Below are positions 51,047 to 60,905 of a DNA stretch of 64,000 nt, one piece after another. The notes under the pieces are model-generated. The model did not search any database. It was given only the letters and a program-made list of their open reading frames with translations, and had not been told where the DNA came from. Each line of letters begins with the position of its first letter. The first letter of the stretch is position 1. Origin of the DNA: an uncultured Bacteroidales bacterium (lineage in GTDB: Bacteria > Bacteroidota > Bacteroidia > Bacteroidales > Bacteroidaceae); contig CACYYM010000030.1 in assembly GCA_902778625.1 (NCBI GenBank), positions 35,651 through 99,650 of the forward strand, read 5' to 3'. The translations under genes were made by a program, and so were the position numbers.

Positions 51047-51095
51047 ATTGAAGATTAAAGATTTAAAATTGAAAGCTAAAGATTGGAAACTGAGT
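51047..51095. repeat. heptad array over the start of the GxGYxYP gene
   Basis: Seven consecutive 7-bp units (ATTGAAG, ATTAAAG, ATTTAAA, ATTGAAA, GCTAAAG, ATTGGAA, ACTGAGT). It carries two in-frame TTG codons exactly 21 bp apart (51048, 51069), the only plausible starts. Confidence 0.8.
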
Positions 51096-52940
51096 GGCAT
51101 TCTGCTCCTGTTGCTCGCCTTTGTGGGAAGCAGTTTGCAGGCAAAGCGGCAGGAACCTATCGTGTATCTTGACATGAGGTATACGTTGAGGGCTGATTAT
51201 ACGGACAGTCTGGAGGTTCTTTCTGTCTGGGACGACCTGCATGCCATCAGTGCCCTGCAGGGCATCGTGAACAGGGACAAGCCTCGACTCTATATAGAAT
51301 ATGTGGAATGCGAAGGTTGCAGCGTGGATGCCTATTGGTGGAACCTCTATTCCAAGGAGGGAGAGTGGCTGTATGGACGCGATACTTTGCATCTGCAGAG
51401 TGTCCCAGAGGCAATCCTCTATTTCCGCCGTTTCCTGAGGGGCGTGGTGGCATACGATTCCAATGTGGCCAGCACGAGCAATGTGGCGAGCAGCTTGGCT
51501 GGAGTGGAGTGCTTGTTACCCTTGCGATGGGATGCCAGGCCGGAGTCTCTCTACCAAAGGCTGACCAAAGGCAAGGATGCCTTGGAGGTGCGCGAATGGC
51601 TTGTAATGCCTGATGGCAGCTCTCTCTTTACGGGAGAAGGCTTGATTCCTGGCACAAATCGCGCTTCGTCGGGGAGCCAGAAATGCGATCCTTACCTTTG
51701 GCTGCTCGAGCGATACATGAAGACGGGCCGCATGGATGGACGCTACGCAGGCTTTTATCAGGACCAGCTCTGGCGCGAAAAGCCTCTGAATGCCCCCACC
51801 AATCACCATACACTCACCAATCATGATTTCTTCATCAGTCGAGGGGCGTTCTTCTTCGACTTGTCTCCTTGGGCTGATGAGGCTACAGATGAGCCGAATC
51901 AGCCAGTTGGGACGGATTATCGCACGCTTTGTGAAATGCTGGAGCAAGCTCATACCTTGCGACGCGGGTCTGCGCCTTGCTACATTGGGGGCTTTCCCGA
52001 ATGGGCTTACAAATACACGAAACGAGCAGGAGGAAAGCATGAGGATGTAGATACCGAATGGCATTTTGCCGAGTTGATAAGCAAGTACATGGCCTTCAAG
52101 GATGCAGATGCTATCGGTTACGGAGCTCTGGCCAATGCCTCTTTCTGGCAGCATTTCCCTCTGAAGAAACGTTATCCCCAGCCTTGGACTTCGCAGAAGA
52201 AACTGGAAGAGAAGCATTATTTGAATGCCGATGGGACGGTGGATACCACTCGCAACTACGTGATTATTTATGTGGGAGACTATGACGCCTCGTCTTGGAT
52301 TTCACAACGAACGCACGATTTGTGGGACAATCCCTGTCGAGGAGAACTGCCTATGATGTGGTGCATCAGCCCCGTTTTGTCCGAACGCGTCCCGCATGTC
52401 TTGCACTATATTCGCACGACAGCCAGTCCCAAAGACTGCTTTGCCGCAGCCGATAATGGTGCAGGATACTTAATGCCTGGCGTGGCGGAATGGGAAGGGG
52501 CTGCTGAGGATATCAAGACATGGAGGCGGCATTGCCAGAAGTACTACAAGAAGTGGGGCTTGAGTGTGACGGGTTTCATCATCGACGGCAATGGTCCGGC
52601 TATGGGGAAGAGGTCGCTGGATGCCTATAGGCAGTTCAGCCGAAACGGCATCGTGCCTCAGAAGAGCGAACTTGTCGGCCAGTATCGAGGCATGCCCGTG
52701 TTGAGGTCCGACTACGACCTTGTTTCGAACAATCCAAAGGAAGCGGCTGGGGTGCTTGTGGAGCGCGTCCATCTCAGACGGGGAGTGCCTTTCCATTGGT
52801 TCCGCATCATATTGAAGAGCCCGGAGTGGTATGTGAACGTAATGGAGGAAGCTAAGCGGCTTGACCCCAGCATCGAGTTGGTGGACATGCCCACCTTCTT
52901 CGAACTGATGAAGATCTATACGAAAGCAGATTCCAAATAA
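51048..52940 (+). CDS. GxGYxYP-family secreted protein (putative glycoside hydrolase)
   Basis: About 631 residues from TTG-51048 (624 from TTG-51069, whose MKAKDWKLSGILLLLLAFVGSSLQA is a good signal peptide). The N-terminal domain begins IVYLDMRYTLRADYTDSLEVLSVWDDLHAISALQGIVNRDKPRLYIEY, typical of this family. The name motif appears as NGAGYLMP near residue 480, and VTGFIIDGNGP follows. The enzymatic activity is unproven for the family, which is associated with glycan-use loci. No ATG is available upstream in frame. Confidence 0.78.
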   Translation: MKIKDLKLKAKDWKLSGILLLLLAFVGSSLQAKRQEPIVYLDMRYTLRADYTDSLEVLSVWDDLHAISALQGIVNRDKPRLYIEYVECEGCSVDAYWWNLYSKEGEWLYGRDTLHLQSVPEAILYFRRFLRGVVAYDSNVASTSNVASSLAGVECLLPLRWDARPESLYQRLTKGKDALEVREWLVMPDGSSLFTGEGLIPGTNRASSGSQKCDPYLWLLERYMKTGRMDGRYAGFYQDQLWREKPLNAPTNHHTLTNHDFFISRGAFFFDLSPWADEATDEPNQPVGTDYRTLCEMLEQAHTLRRGSAPCYIGGFPEWAYKYTKRAGGKHEDVDTEWHFAELISKYMAFKDADAIGYGALANASFWQHFPLKKRYPQPWTSQKKLEEKHYLNADGTVDTTRNYVIIYVGDYDASSWISQRTHDLWDNPCRGELPMMWCISPVLSERVPHVLHYIRTTASPKDCFAAADNGAGYLMPGVAEWEGAAEDIKTWRRHCQKYYKKWGLSVTGFIIDGNGPAMGKRSLDAYRQFSRNGIVPQKSELVGQYRGMPVLRSDYDLVSNNPKEAAGVLVERVHLRRGVPFHWFRIILKSPEWYVNVMEEAKRLDPSIELVDMPTFFELMKIYTKADSK

Positions 52941-53049
52941 TCGCTTTTATTTTCTCGTTTGCAGGAGATTTTAGGTCGTAAGATTCGTCATGTTTGATGG
53001 AAAAATCTGTACATTTTTCTTGAGATTAGTGTTTACTTGCAAAACACTC

Positions 53050-53203
53050 CACGTTAAAATGGCAAACTTAACACGTTAAAATGGCAAACTTAACACGTCG
53101 AATTTGCAAAGTCGACGTGTGATGTTTGCAAAGTTCACATGTGATGTTTGCAAAGTTCACATGTGATGTTAGTGAATTTCACTGCAGAAGTTTGCCGATT
53201 TCC
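53050..53203. repeat. 22-bp dyad array 6 (7 units, changing cores)
   Basis: Units start at 53050, 53072, 53094, 53116, 53138, 53160 and 53182, all exactly 22 bp. Core classes change along the array: TTAACACGTTAA, then GTCGACGTGTGA at a junction, then the perfect palindrome TCACATGTGA twice, then CACTGCAG. The linker is ATTTGCAAA/TTTGCAAAG, itself palindromic. It lies between the GxGYxYP gene and ligA; the surrounding 52941-53420 has no gene. Confidence 0.92.
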
Positions 53204-53278
53204 CGTGGTATAAAATAAGCTCCTCAATGTCAGGTGGTTAAATGGACGACGATGATGCCATTTTTTAGTTCATAGTTT

Positions 53279-53336
53279 ACTTGCGTCGAGCTAAGGGTTC
53301 ATGGTTGACTTGCGTCGAGCTAAAGCTTCATAGCCC
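53279..53336. repeat. 29-bp tandem duplication
   Basis: Two copies beginning ACTTGCGTCGAGCTAA start at 53279 and 53308, followed by TTCATAG-type words. It is non-coding and lies upstream of the ligA promoter. Confidence 0.7.
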
Positions 53337-53423
53337 ATAGTTGATTCGAGGACTTCCAGGAAAAATCTTTACATTTCATTCTGTATTATAATTCTGTAAT
53401 AATAACATTTTCTTTGTCTTTTA

Positions 53424-53454
53424 TTTGTTTCTTGCTCACTTTTTCGTATCTTTG
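53424..53454 (+). promoter_or_regulatory. ligA promoter
   Basis: TTTG (53424-53427), 19 bp, TATCTTTG (53447-53454), 20 bp before the ATG. This is a consensus-like promoter in front of a broken gene. Confidence 0.75.
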
Positions 53455-53474
53455 TAGTCGAAATACTACTTTTG

Positions 53475-55368
<1,894 letters not shown>

Positions 55369-55369
55369 T

Positions 55370-56668
55370 TTAGCTCAAATAGAATGTCTTGAAGGCTTCT
55401 ATGCAATAGAGGTGGTCGGCAACTGCGGCTGTCTCGCGACAACTATGCATGGCCAGCAAGGGATTGCCCATATCGACACCCTTGACTGGGAGTGAAGAGG
55501 CGAGGATGTTGCCGAGGGTACTGCCACCAGCTACATCACTATGGTTCACGAAACGCTGGCAAGGCACGCCTGCCTTTTCGCAAATACTTGCAAAGACGGC
55601 TGCTGAAACGGCATCACTTGCATACTTCTGTGCCGCATTGAACTTGATGACAGGTCCACCTCCAAGCACAGGATGATTCGTCGGGTCGTACTTCTCGCTG
55701 TAGTTTGGATGCCAGGCATGAGCATTATCGGCACTCACCATGAAGGCCTTCTCGATACTGCGATGGAAGTCCTCTGTAGTGCCGCCTTGGGCCAGAACGA
55801 TGCGCTCAATCAAGCTTGCCAGGAACGGACTGCCAGCACCTTGCTTTGTCTGCGAGCCCGTCTCTTCGTTGTCGAAGATGGCAAGCACTTGTGTTACCTT
55901 TGGCGTCTTCTTTCCGCTTTGCAAGAGAGCCTGGAGGCCTGCATGAACCATGCTGAGGTCATCGAGTCGTCCACTTGAAATGAACTCGTCGTGGATTCCG
56001 AAAGTGCAGGCAGGTGTGGCGTCAGCAAGGTAGAGGTCGAAGTCGAGGATGTCCTCCTGCTTCACCTTCAGCTCTTTGCAAATAAGGCCAGTGAGCAGAT
56101 TGCCTTTCTCCAACTCATCCTTGATGATGCCAAGAATAGGCAGCATGTCCTTCTGCTTGCTCAGCTTCACACCATCGTTCACTTGGCGATTGAAGTGAAT
56201 TGCTAAGTTGCTGATTTGCAACAAGGGACGGTGGACGTGCAAGAGCTTTGTAGTGGGGTGCATCACATCCTTTGAACGAACAATAACGCGGCCAGCAAGT
56301 GTGAGTGGACGGTCGAACCAAGTGCTCATGATTGGGCCACCATAGACCTCTGTGTTGAGGCGAACGGTGCCACCATCTCCAGTCATCTCAGCATTAGGCT
56401 TGATGCGGAAAGTTGGCGAGTCGCAATGTGCACAAATCATGTGGAAGCCGGCCTCACTAAGAGGCTCAGAACCAATACGGAAGGCATAGATGGACGAGTC
56501 GTTCTTCGTGAGGAAGAACTGCTTGCCGGGCTTCATCTTGCCAAGCTTTTCGCAAGCATCAAGACGCTCGAAGCCAGTCTCTTGGAGTTGCTTACTAATG
56601 GTCTCGACTGCAAGGAAGTTCACGGGTGAACTGTCGAGGAATTGCAGAAGATCAGTAATGTTGTTCAT
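55370..56668 (-). CDS. M18 family aminopeptidase
   Basis: 432 residues: FHMICAHCDSPTFRIKP (metal His), YGGPIMSTWFDRPLTLAGRVIVR, DDLSMVHAGLQALL, IFDNEETGSQTKQGAGS (catalytic Glu pair), SADNAHAWHPNY and NHSDVAGGSTLGNI. It is a zinc aspartyl-type aminopeptidase of the dodecameric M18 group. It is cytoplasmic, 3 bp after pfkA, and its stop nearly touches the ligA stop (convergent). Confidence 0.95.
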   Translation of the reverse strand: MNNITDLLQFLDSSPVNFLAVETISKQLQETGFERLDACEKLGKMKPGKQFFLTKNDSSIYAFRIGSEPLSEAGFHMICAHCDSPTFRIKPNAEMTGDGGTVRLNTEVYGGPIMSTWFDRPLTLAGRVIVRSKDVMHPTTKLLHVHRPLLQISNLAIHFNRQVNDGVKLSKQKDMLPILGIIKDELEKGNLLTGLICKELKVKQEDILDFDLYLADATPACTFGIHDEFISSGRLDDLSMVHAGLQALLQSGKKTPKVTQVLAIFDNEETGSQTKQGAGSPFLASLIERIVLAQGGTTEDFHRSIEKAFMVSADNAHAWHPNYSEKYDPTNHPVLGGGPVIKFNAAQKYASDAVSAAVFASICEKAGVPCQRFVNHSDVAGGSTLGNILASSLPVKGVDMGNPLLAMHSCRETAAVADHLYCIEAFKTFYLS

Positions 56669-56671
56669 GGC

Positions 56672-57649
56672 TTAAATGCTTAGTTCGTTAAGTACTGTGA
56701 TAAGACGCTTGTCGAAGCGTTTGTCAGTTCGGATGCATTCGCTAAATGGGACATAGACCACCTCGTTGTTACGGATGCCCACCATCACGTTACGTTGCCC
56801 TTGCTTGATGGCCTCGATAGCTCCAGCTCCAGTACAGCTTGCAAGGATGCGGTCGTGAGCCGACGGACTGCCGCCTCGCTGTAAATGGCCGAGAATAGAG
56901 ACGCGCACATCAAACCCAGGGAACTCTTTCTTTACACGGTCGGCATAATAAAGGGCACCGCATTTGGGACTCTCTGAAACGATAACGATACACGATTTCT
57001 TCGACTTACGAATGCCGCGGCCCATGAACTCTGCCAACTGGTCCACATTGGTCGTTTCTTCTGGCACGATGGCAGCCTCTGCACCACAAGCAATAGCGCA
57101 GTTCTGTGCCAAGAATCCAGCGTCGCGTCCCATCACCTCAACAAAGAAGATGCGTTCGTGCGAGTTCGCTGTATCACGAATACGGTCAACACACTCCATG
57201 ATGGTATTCATCGTCGTATCGTAGCCGATAGTAGAGTCCGTGCCATAGAGGTCGTTATCGATAGTGCCAGGCAGTCCGATAACAGGGAAGTCGAATTCCA
57301 TACCGAAGTCGCGAGCACCGGTCAATGAGCCGTTACCGCCAATCACGACGAGTGCATCAATCTTTTCCTTTATACAAGTCTCGTAAGCCTTCTTTCTGCC
57401 TTCGTGAGTCATGAAATCCTTGCTTCGAGCAGTCTTCAGGATTGTGCCACCACGCGTGATGATGCCGCTAACATCCTCAGTCGTGAACGTCTTAACTTCG
57501 CCTTTAATAAGGCCATCGTAGCCACGATAAATACCCTTGATAGTGAAACCGTTACTTATACCGGCACGAGTGACGGCACGAATGGCTGCGTTCATACCAG
57601 GAGCATCTCCACCACTGGTGAGGATGCCTATGCATTTAATCTTTCCCAT
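56672..57649 (-). CDS. pfkA: ATP-dependent 6-phosphofructokinase
   Basis: 325 residues: [21 protein letters not shown] (ATP site), [30 protein letters not shown] (catalytic Asp), [27 protein letters not shown]. The Gly after GGNGS fits ATP rather than PPi use. It is a glycolytic enzyme and the first gene of a two-gene operon with M18. Confidence 0.96.
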   Translation of the reverse strand: MGKIKCIGILTSGGDAPGMNAAIRAVTRAGISNGFTIKGIYRGYDGLIKGEVKTFTTEDVSGIITRGGTILKTARSKDFMTHEGRKKAYETCIKEKIDALVVIGGNGSLTGARDFGMEFDFPVIGLPGTIDNDLYGTDSTIGYDTTMNTIMECVDRIRDTANSHERIFFVEVMGRDAGFLAQNCAIACGAEAAIVPEETTNVDQLAEFMGRGIRKSKKSCIVIVSESPKCGALYYADRVKKEFPGFDVRVSILGHLQRGGSPSAHDRILASCTGAGAIEAIKQGQRNVMVGIRNNEVVYVPFSECIRTDKRFDKRLITVLNELSI

Positions 57650-57678
57650 AATCTTTGTTGTTTATTACATTTCAAGTG

Positions 57679-57686
57679 CAAAGATA
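57679..57686 (-). promoter_or_regulatory. pfkA promoter -7 box
   Basis: TATCTTTG on the minus strand, 29 bp before the ATG. Confidence 0.68.
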
Positions 57687-57778
57687 CAAAAAACTTTGAA
57701 TAAACTCCCATTCTCATATATAATATAATGTAAAGAGGCCGAAAAGACATTTTTTTTTCGAAAAAAAGCTCAAAAAGT

Positions 57779-57809
57779 TTTGTCATTTTCGGAAATTGCC
57801 GTATCTTTG
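57779..57809 (+). promoter_or_regulatory. tRNA operon promoter
   Basis: TTTG (57779-57782), 19 bp, TATCTTTG (57802-57809), 51 bp upstream of tRNA-Val. Confidence 0.78.
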
Positions 57810-57860
57810 CAGCACAATTCGCGAAAGAGATACCGAGCGAGGTGTTTTAAACAACGGATT

Positions 57861-57938
57861 GGGCGCTTAGCTCAGCTGGTTCAGAGCGTCTGCCTTACAA
57901 GCAGAGGGTCGGGGGTTCGAATCCCTCAGCGCCCACCA
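57861..57938 (+). tRNA. tRNA-Val (TAC)
   Basis: GGGCGCT/AGCGCCC acceptor, anticodon loop CCTTACAAG (TAC), TTCGAAT, encoded CCA end. First of five tRNAs in one operon. Confidence 0.96.
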
Positions 57939-57947
57939 GAAAAGGAT

Positions 57948-58021
57948 GGCTCCTTAGCTCAACTGAATAGAGCATTTGACTACGGATCAAAAGGTTGTGG
58001 GTTTGAATCCCGCAGGAGTCA
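57948..58021 (+). tRNA. tRNA-Arg (ACG)
   Basis: GGCTCCT/AGGAGTC acceptor (one G-T pair), anticodon loop ACTACGGAT (ACG, read as inosine), TTTGAAT in the T-loop, no encoded CCA. Confidence 0.93.
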
Positions 58022-58047
58022 CGAGTCTGACCTTCGGTCAGTGGACT

Positions 58048-58130
58048 GGGTAGGTAGGTAAGTGGTTAAAACGGGCAGACTGTAAATCTGTTGCCTCACG
58101 GCTTCGGCAGTTCGAATCTGTCCCTGCCCA
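58048..58130 (+). tRNA. tRNA-Tyr (GTA)
   Basis: GGGTAGG/CCTGCCC acceptor, anticodon loop ACTGTAAAT (GTA), a class II variable arm (GCCTCACGGCTTCGGC), TTCGAAT. Confidence 0.94.
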
Positions 58131-58137
58131 CGATAAT

Positions 58138-58210
<73 letters not shown>

Positions 58211-58223
58211 CGAGGAAAGAGAT

Positions 58224-58258
58224 AACTCTTAACTCAAAACTTAAAACTCTTAACTGAG
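58224..58258. repeat. heptad array inside the tRNA operon
   Basis: Five 7-bp units AACTCTT, AACTCAA, AACTTAA, AACTCTT, AACTGAG between tRNA-Gly and tRNA-Asp. Confidence 0.8.
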
Positions 58259-58262
58259 TAAT

Positions 58263-58337
58263 GGTGCGGTAGTTCAGTTTGGTTAGAATACTAGCCTGTC
58301 ACGCTAGGGGTCGCGAGTTCGAGCCTCGTCCGCACCG
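58263..58337 (+). tRNA. tRNA-Asp (GTC)
   Basis: GGTGCGG/CCGCACC acceptor, anticodon loop CTGTCAC (GTC), TTCGAGC, discriminator G. Confidence 0.95.
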
Positions 58338-58381
58338 CTGAAGCAAAAGTGTTTTTCATGGTATTAGATTTTTAAGGTTGA

Positions 58382-58415
58382 GATTCTTAGTCGTGAGATT
58401 AGGAATCTTTTTTTT
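58382..58415 (+). terminator. tRNA operon terminator
   Basis: GATTCTTA (58382-58389) pairs with TAGGAATC (58400-58407, one G-T pair), followed by eight T. Confidence 0.75.
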
Positions 58416-58491
58416 ATTATCTATTGTAGGTAAAATTTTATTATAAGGTTAAGGAAGTATATAAGGTTAGAATTTTGTATAGAAGCTGAGC

Positions 58492-60600
58492 TTAAGGATA
58501 GTTTACTTTACGGCCGTTTATTATGTTCAAGCCGCGCTGGGGCTTGTGGAGGCGTTGACCGGCGAGGTTGACTATCGTCGAGCCCTGCTTGTAGATTTCA
58601 TTTTGATTCTTTAGTCTTGAATCTTGAATTGCCTTGATGCCAGTCGGGTCATCGTCGAGGTCAAGTAGGATGTATGGGGGCTTGACGTTGCTGTCGCTCA
58701 AGTCAAGGTAGCCTTTGCCTTTCGCTACGGTGTTTCCTGCTGTTACTGGGAAGAAGGCCGAAAAGCCGTTCTGGATGTCGATGCTGTAGATGTTGTTTTC
58801 TTGTGTCACATCGAGCGGGCCTAGGGTTGCTTTCAGGAGGTTATCTTCGAGGGGTTCTGCATTTTCGGTTACTGGAATCTGATAAGTGCCTGCACCATTT
58901 TCGGAACGTACTACAACCGCCTGGTTGGCGGGCACTACGGTGACTTCTTCTGTCCGGGCAAATGTGGGGCTACTCCCCAAGATTTCCACTATTTTATAGG
59001 CTTTGACGTTGGTTGAACTGAAATCGACGTTGTGACCAGATGCAACGAAGGTGTGCCACTTGTCGCTCGTGAGTTTGCAGGGAGCTTTGGTGCCTTCTTT
59101 GCGGAGCACGCCACAGTCGAAATATGCACCACCAGTGTTTTGCTGTTGGCGGATAGCAATGACGTTGCGACCGATGTTCAGCCTGGCGGAAGTGATGTTG
59201 TAGGATGAGTAGGTGCTAATCCAGTTTGTTTCGTTTTTGACGTTTCTGCCGTTGATATAGATTTTGCAGTCGTCGTCGTGGCAGAAGTAGAGGGTATAGG
59301 TGTCGATGCTTGGGTCGTGGTCGATGTAGAATTCACGACGGATGAAGAGTACGTTGTATTCTCCTTCCCATGCAGAGAAGTATGGTGAGTTTGTACTTGT
59401 GCCAGTGGGGTATCGTCTTGTTTCCCAATTCGAGTCGTCGAAATCGGGTTGGTACCAGCCAGAGGGTGCTGAGACTCCGTTAGCCGTGCTGGCGTTTGTG
59501 GGAGTTGTTACGCTGTAGGTCTTTGCTTCCCACATCATTTCCTGTCCTTTTGGTGCGACGTAGAGGTTGCCTTGGGTGTCGTAGATGGGGTCACCTTGCT
59601 TGGACATGGTGTAGCGGAAGTTGTGGTTGATGAGTTCTTTTGTGAGGCTCAGCCCGTAGTAGCCGGAGCCATCGCCGTCGCAGCAATAGTCCATAAAGAC
59701 GAGACCAGCAGGGCCGTTGTAATTGCCGGAAGCGAGAAGGTTTTGCAGGTATGGGTTCACGGTTTTGGCGTTGTCCTGAGTGGCAGAATTGGTGTATGTG
59801 ACATCGCTTCTATACCCGTCCAAGCTGTTGATGACCCACGTATAGTCGTATTTGCCAGCGAGTTGCCAACTTTTGTTTAGCATAGCTTCGATGACGTTTT
59901 TTTTGGCATCGACATTTGTGTATTCGTAGTAGCCTTGTGCCCATAGGGAACACTTGTAAGTTTCTGGGCCGTTGCAATGTGCACCGAGCATGTTGTTGAT
60001 GTCGGATTGGTTGTCGCGCCAGTCTGTGACTTTTCCTCCGCGGAGGGGTCCGCTGTAGTCATCTCGACTAAGGAAGAGTATTTTGCCTCGCGTTTCGCCG
60101 ACAGTAAGGTTTGGTCGAAAGTCGATGAGATAGTCGCTGAAGTTTGCGAGGCTTTGCTGCATTTTGTCGGCGAAGTTGTCGTTGCCGCTATCTCCTTCGA
60201 CTTCGTGCCGGACGAGCACGATACAGAATTCTGTCGGGTGATTGGTGACGTAGTCGCGCAGCTGTCCCATTACGCCGTTGAAGGTGTAGCTGGTTTGCAG
60301 TATGCCGTGATGGATGTTGAGTTGGTTGTTAGGTCGCAGGTCAAAGAGCCGGACGCCCAGCGGTAGCATTTGTTCCACGGATTTGTTCTGTACTTTTCCG
60401 GCGACGGCAGCCCCGATGGCGCTCCATCCCGAGAAGGAGCTTGAGCAAGCGTCGTGTGCTCCAGGGATTGAGAGTTGGCAGACGAATGCATTGTCGTCGA
60501 GGTTTGCCATCCAGTTCTGCCAATCGTTTACCTGTGCTTTTACCGATAGCAACCCTGCCGACAACATCAGCAGAACTGCAAAAATGTTTTTCTGTTTCAT
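58492..60600 (-). CDS. secreted PI-PLC X-domain protein with galactose-binding-like domain
   Basis: 702 residues: signal peptide (MKQKNIFAVLLMLSAGLLSVKA), then a PI-PLC X-type barrel (SIPGAHDACSS with His-49, LFDLRPNNQLNIHHGIL with His-97/98, FCIVLVRHE, KILFLSRDDY). A jelly-roll sugar-binding-like domain follows at about 390-510 (YNVLFIRREFYID, YFCHDDDCKIYINGRNV), then a region with Pro-rich ends and a C-terminal tail VNLAGQRLHKPQ...NGRKV. The ATG at 60600 is chosen because the -7 box (60629-60636) is upstream and the extra N-terminus of the longer frame is not signal-like. Substrate unknown: phosphoinositides or glycosyl-PI. Confidence 0.85.
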   Translation of the reverse strand: MKQKNIFAVLLMLSAGLLSVKAQVNDWQNWMANLDDNAFVCQLSIPGAHDACSSSFSGWSAIGAAVAGKVQNKSVEQMLPLGVRLFDLRPNNQLNIHHGILQTSYTFNGVMGQLRDYVTNHPTEFCIVLVRHEVEGDSGNDNFADKMQQSLANFSDYLIDFRPNLTVGETRGKILFLSRDDYSGPLRGGKVTDWRDNQSDINNMLGAHCNGPETYKCSLWAQGYYEYTNVDAKKNVIEAMLNKSWQLAGKYDYTWVINSLDGYRSDVTYTNSATQDNAKTVNPYLQNLLASGNYNGPAGLVFMDYCCDGDGSGYYGLSLTKELINHNFRYTMSKQGDPIYDTQGNLYVAPKGQEMMWEAKTYSVTTPTNASTANGVSAPSGWYQPDFDDSNWETRRYPTGTSTNSPYFSAWEGEYNVLFIRREFYIDHDPSIDTYTLYFCHDDDCKIYINGRNVKNETNWISTYSSYNITSARLNIGRNVIAIRQQQNTGGAYFDCGVLRKEGTKAPCKLTSDKWHTFVASGHNVDFSSTNVKAYKIVEILGSSPTFARTEEVTVVPANQAVVVRSENGAGTYQIPVTENAEPLEDNLLKATLGPLDVTQENNIYSIDIQNGFSAFFPVTAGNTVAKGKGYLDLSDSNVKPPYILLDLDDDPTGIKAIQDSRLKNQNEIYKQGSTIVNLAGQRLHKPQRGLNIINGRKVNYP
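58605..58632. repeat. heptad array encoding the linker before the C-terminal tail
   Basis: GATTCTT, TAGTCTT, GAATCTT, GAATTGC: four 7-bp units encoding IQDSRLKNQ, directly upstream of the GQR tail of the PI-PLC-like protein. Confidence 0.72.
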
Positions 60601-60628
60601 AGTTTTTCTGTTTTTATGTTTTCTGCTG

Positions 60629-60636
60629 CAAAGGTA
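60629..60636 (-). promoter_or_regulatory. PI-PLC gene promoter -7 box
   Basis: TACCTTTG on the minus strand, 28 bp before the ATG. Confidence 0.62.
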
Positions 60637-60806
60637 TGAATAAGCGAGCGAAATACAAAATTTATTTGAGTATTTCCGAGCGAAAGTACCTTCTTGCGCT
60701 CCGTAGGTGCTCAGGCGCAGGCGGAACGACGAAGTCAAAGGTACGAAGAACAAATCAAAGTTCATAATTATTAAATTCAAAATTGAGAATTGATTTTTTT
60801 TTTTTG

Positions 60807-60814
60807 TATCTTTG
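60807..60814 (+). promoter_or_regulatory. amylase gene promoter -7 box
   Basis: TATCTTTG after a run of 13 T; the leader to the ATG is about 86 nt, longer than for other genes here, leaving room for regulation. I see no known riboswitch in it. Confidence 0.65.
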
Positions 60815-60905
60815 CATCAAAAATCGGTACAAATCAGATTGAAGGTATGAAGATTGAATCAGTGAAAAAGATAAACTTAAACTAAATAGCAGCGGATTTA
60901 ACGTC

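Noticed and set aside
2832..53203. 22-bp arrays as CRISPR arrays
   Set aside because: The whole unit is 22 bp, with no unique spacers of about 30 bp, several core classes within one array, and no cas genes in the window.
60814..60905. Riboswitch in the amylase leader
   Set aside because: The leader is AT-rich with no recognisable conserved motif or strong hairpin.
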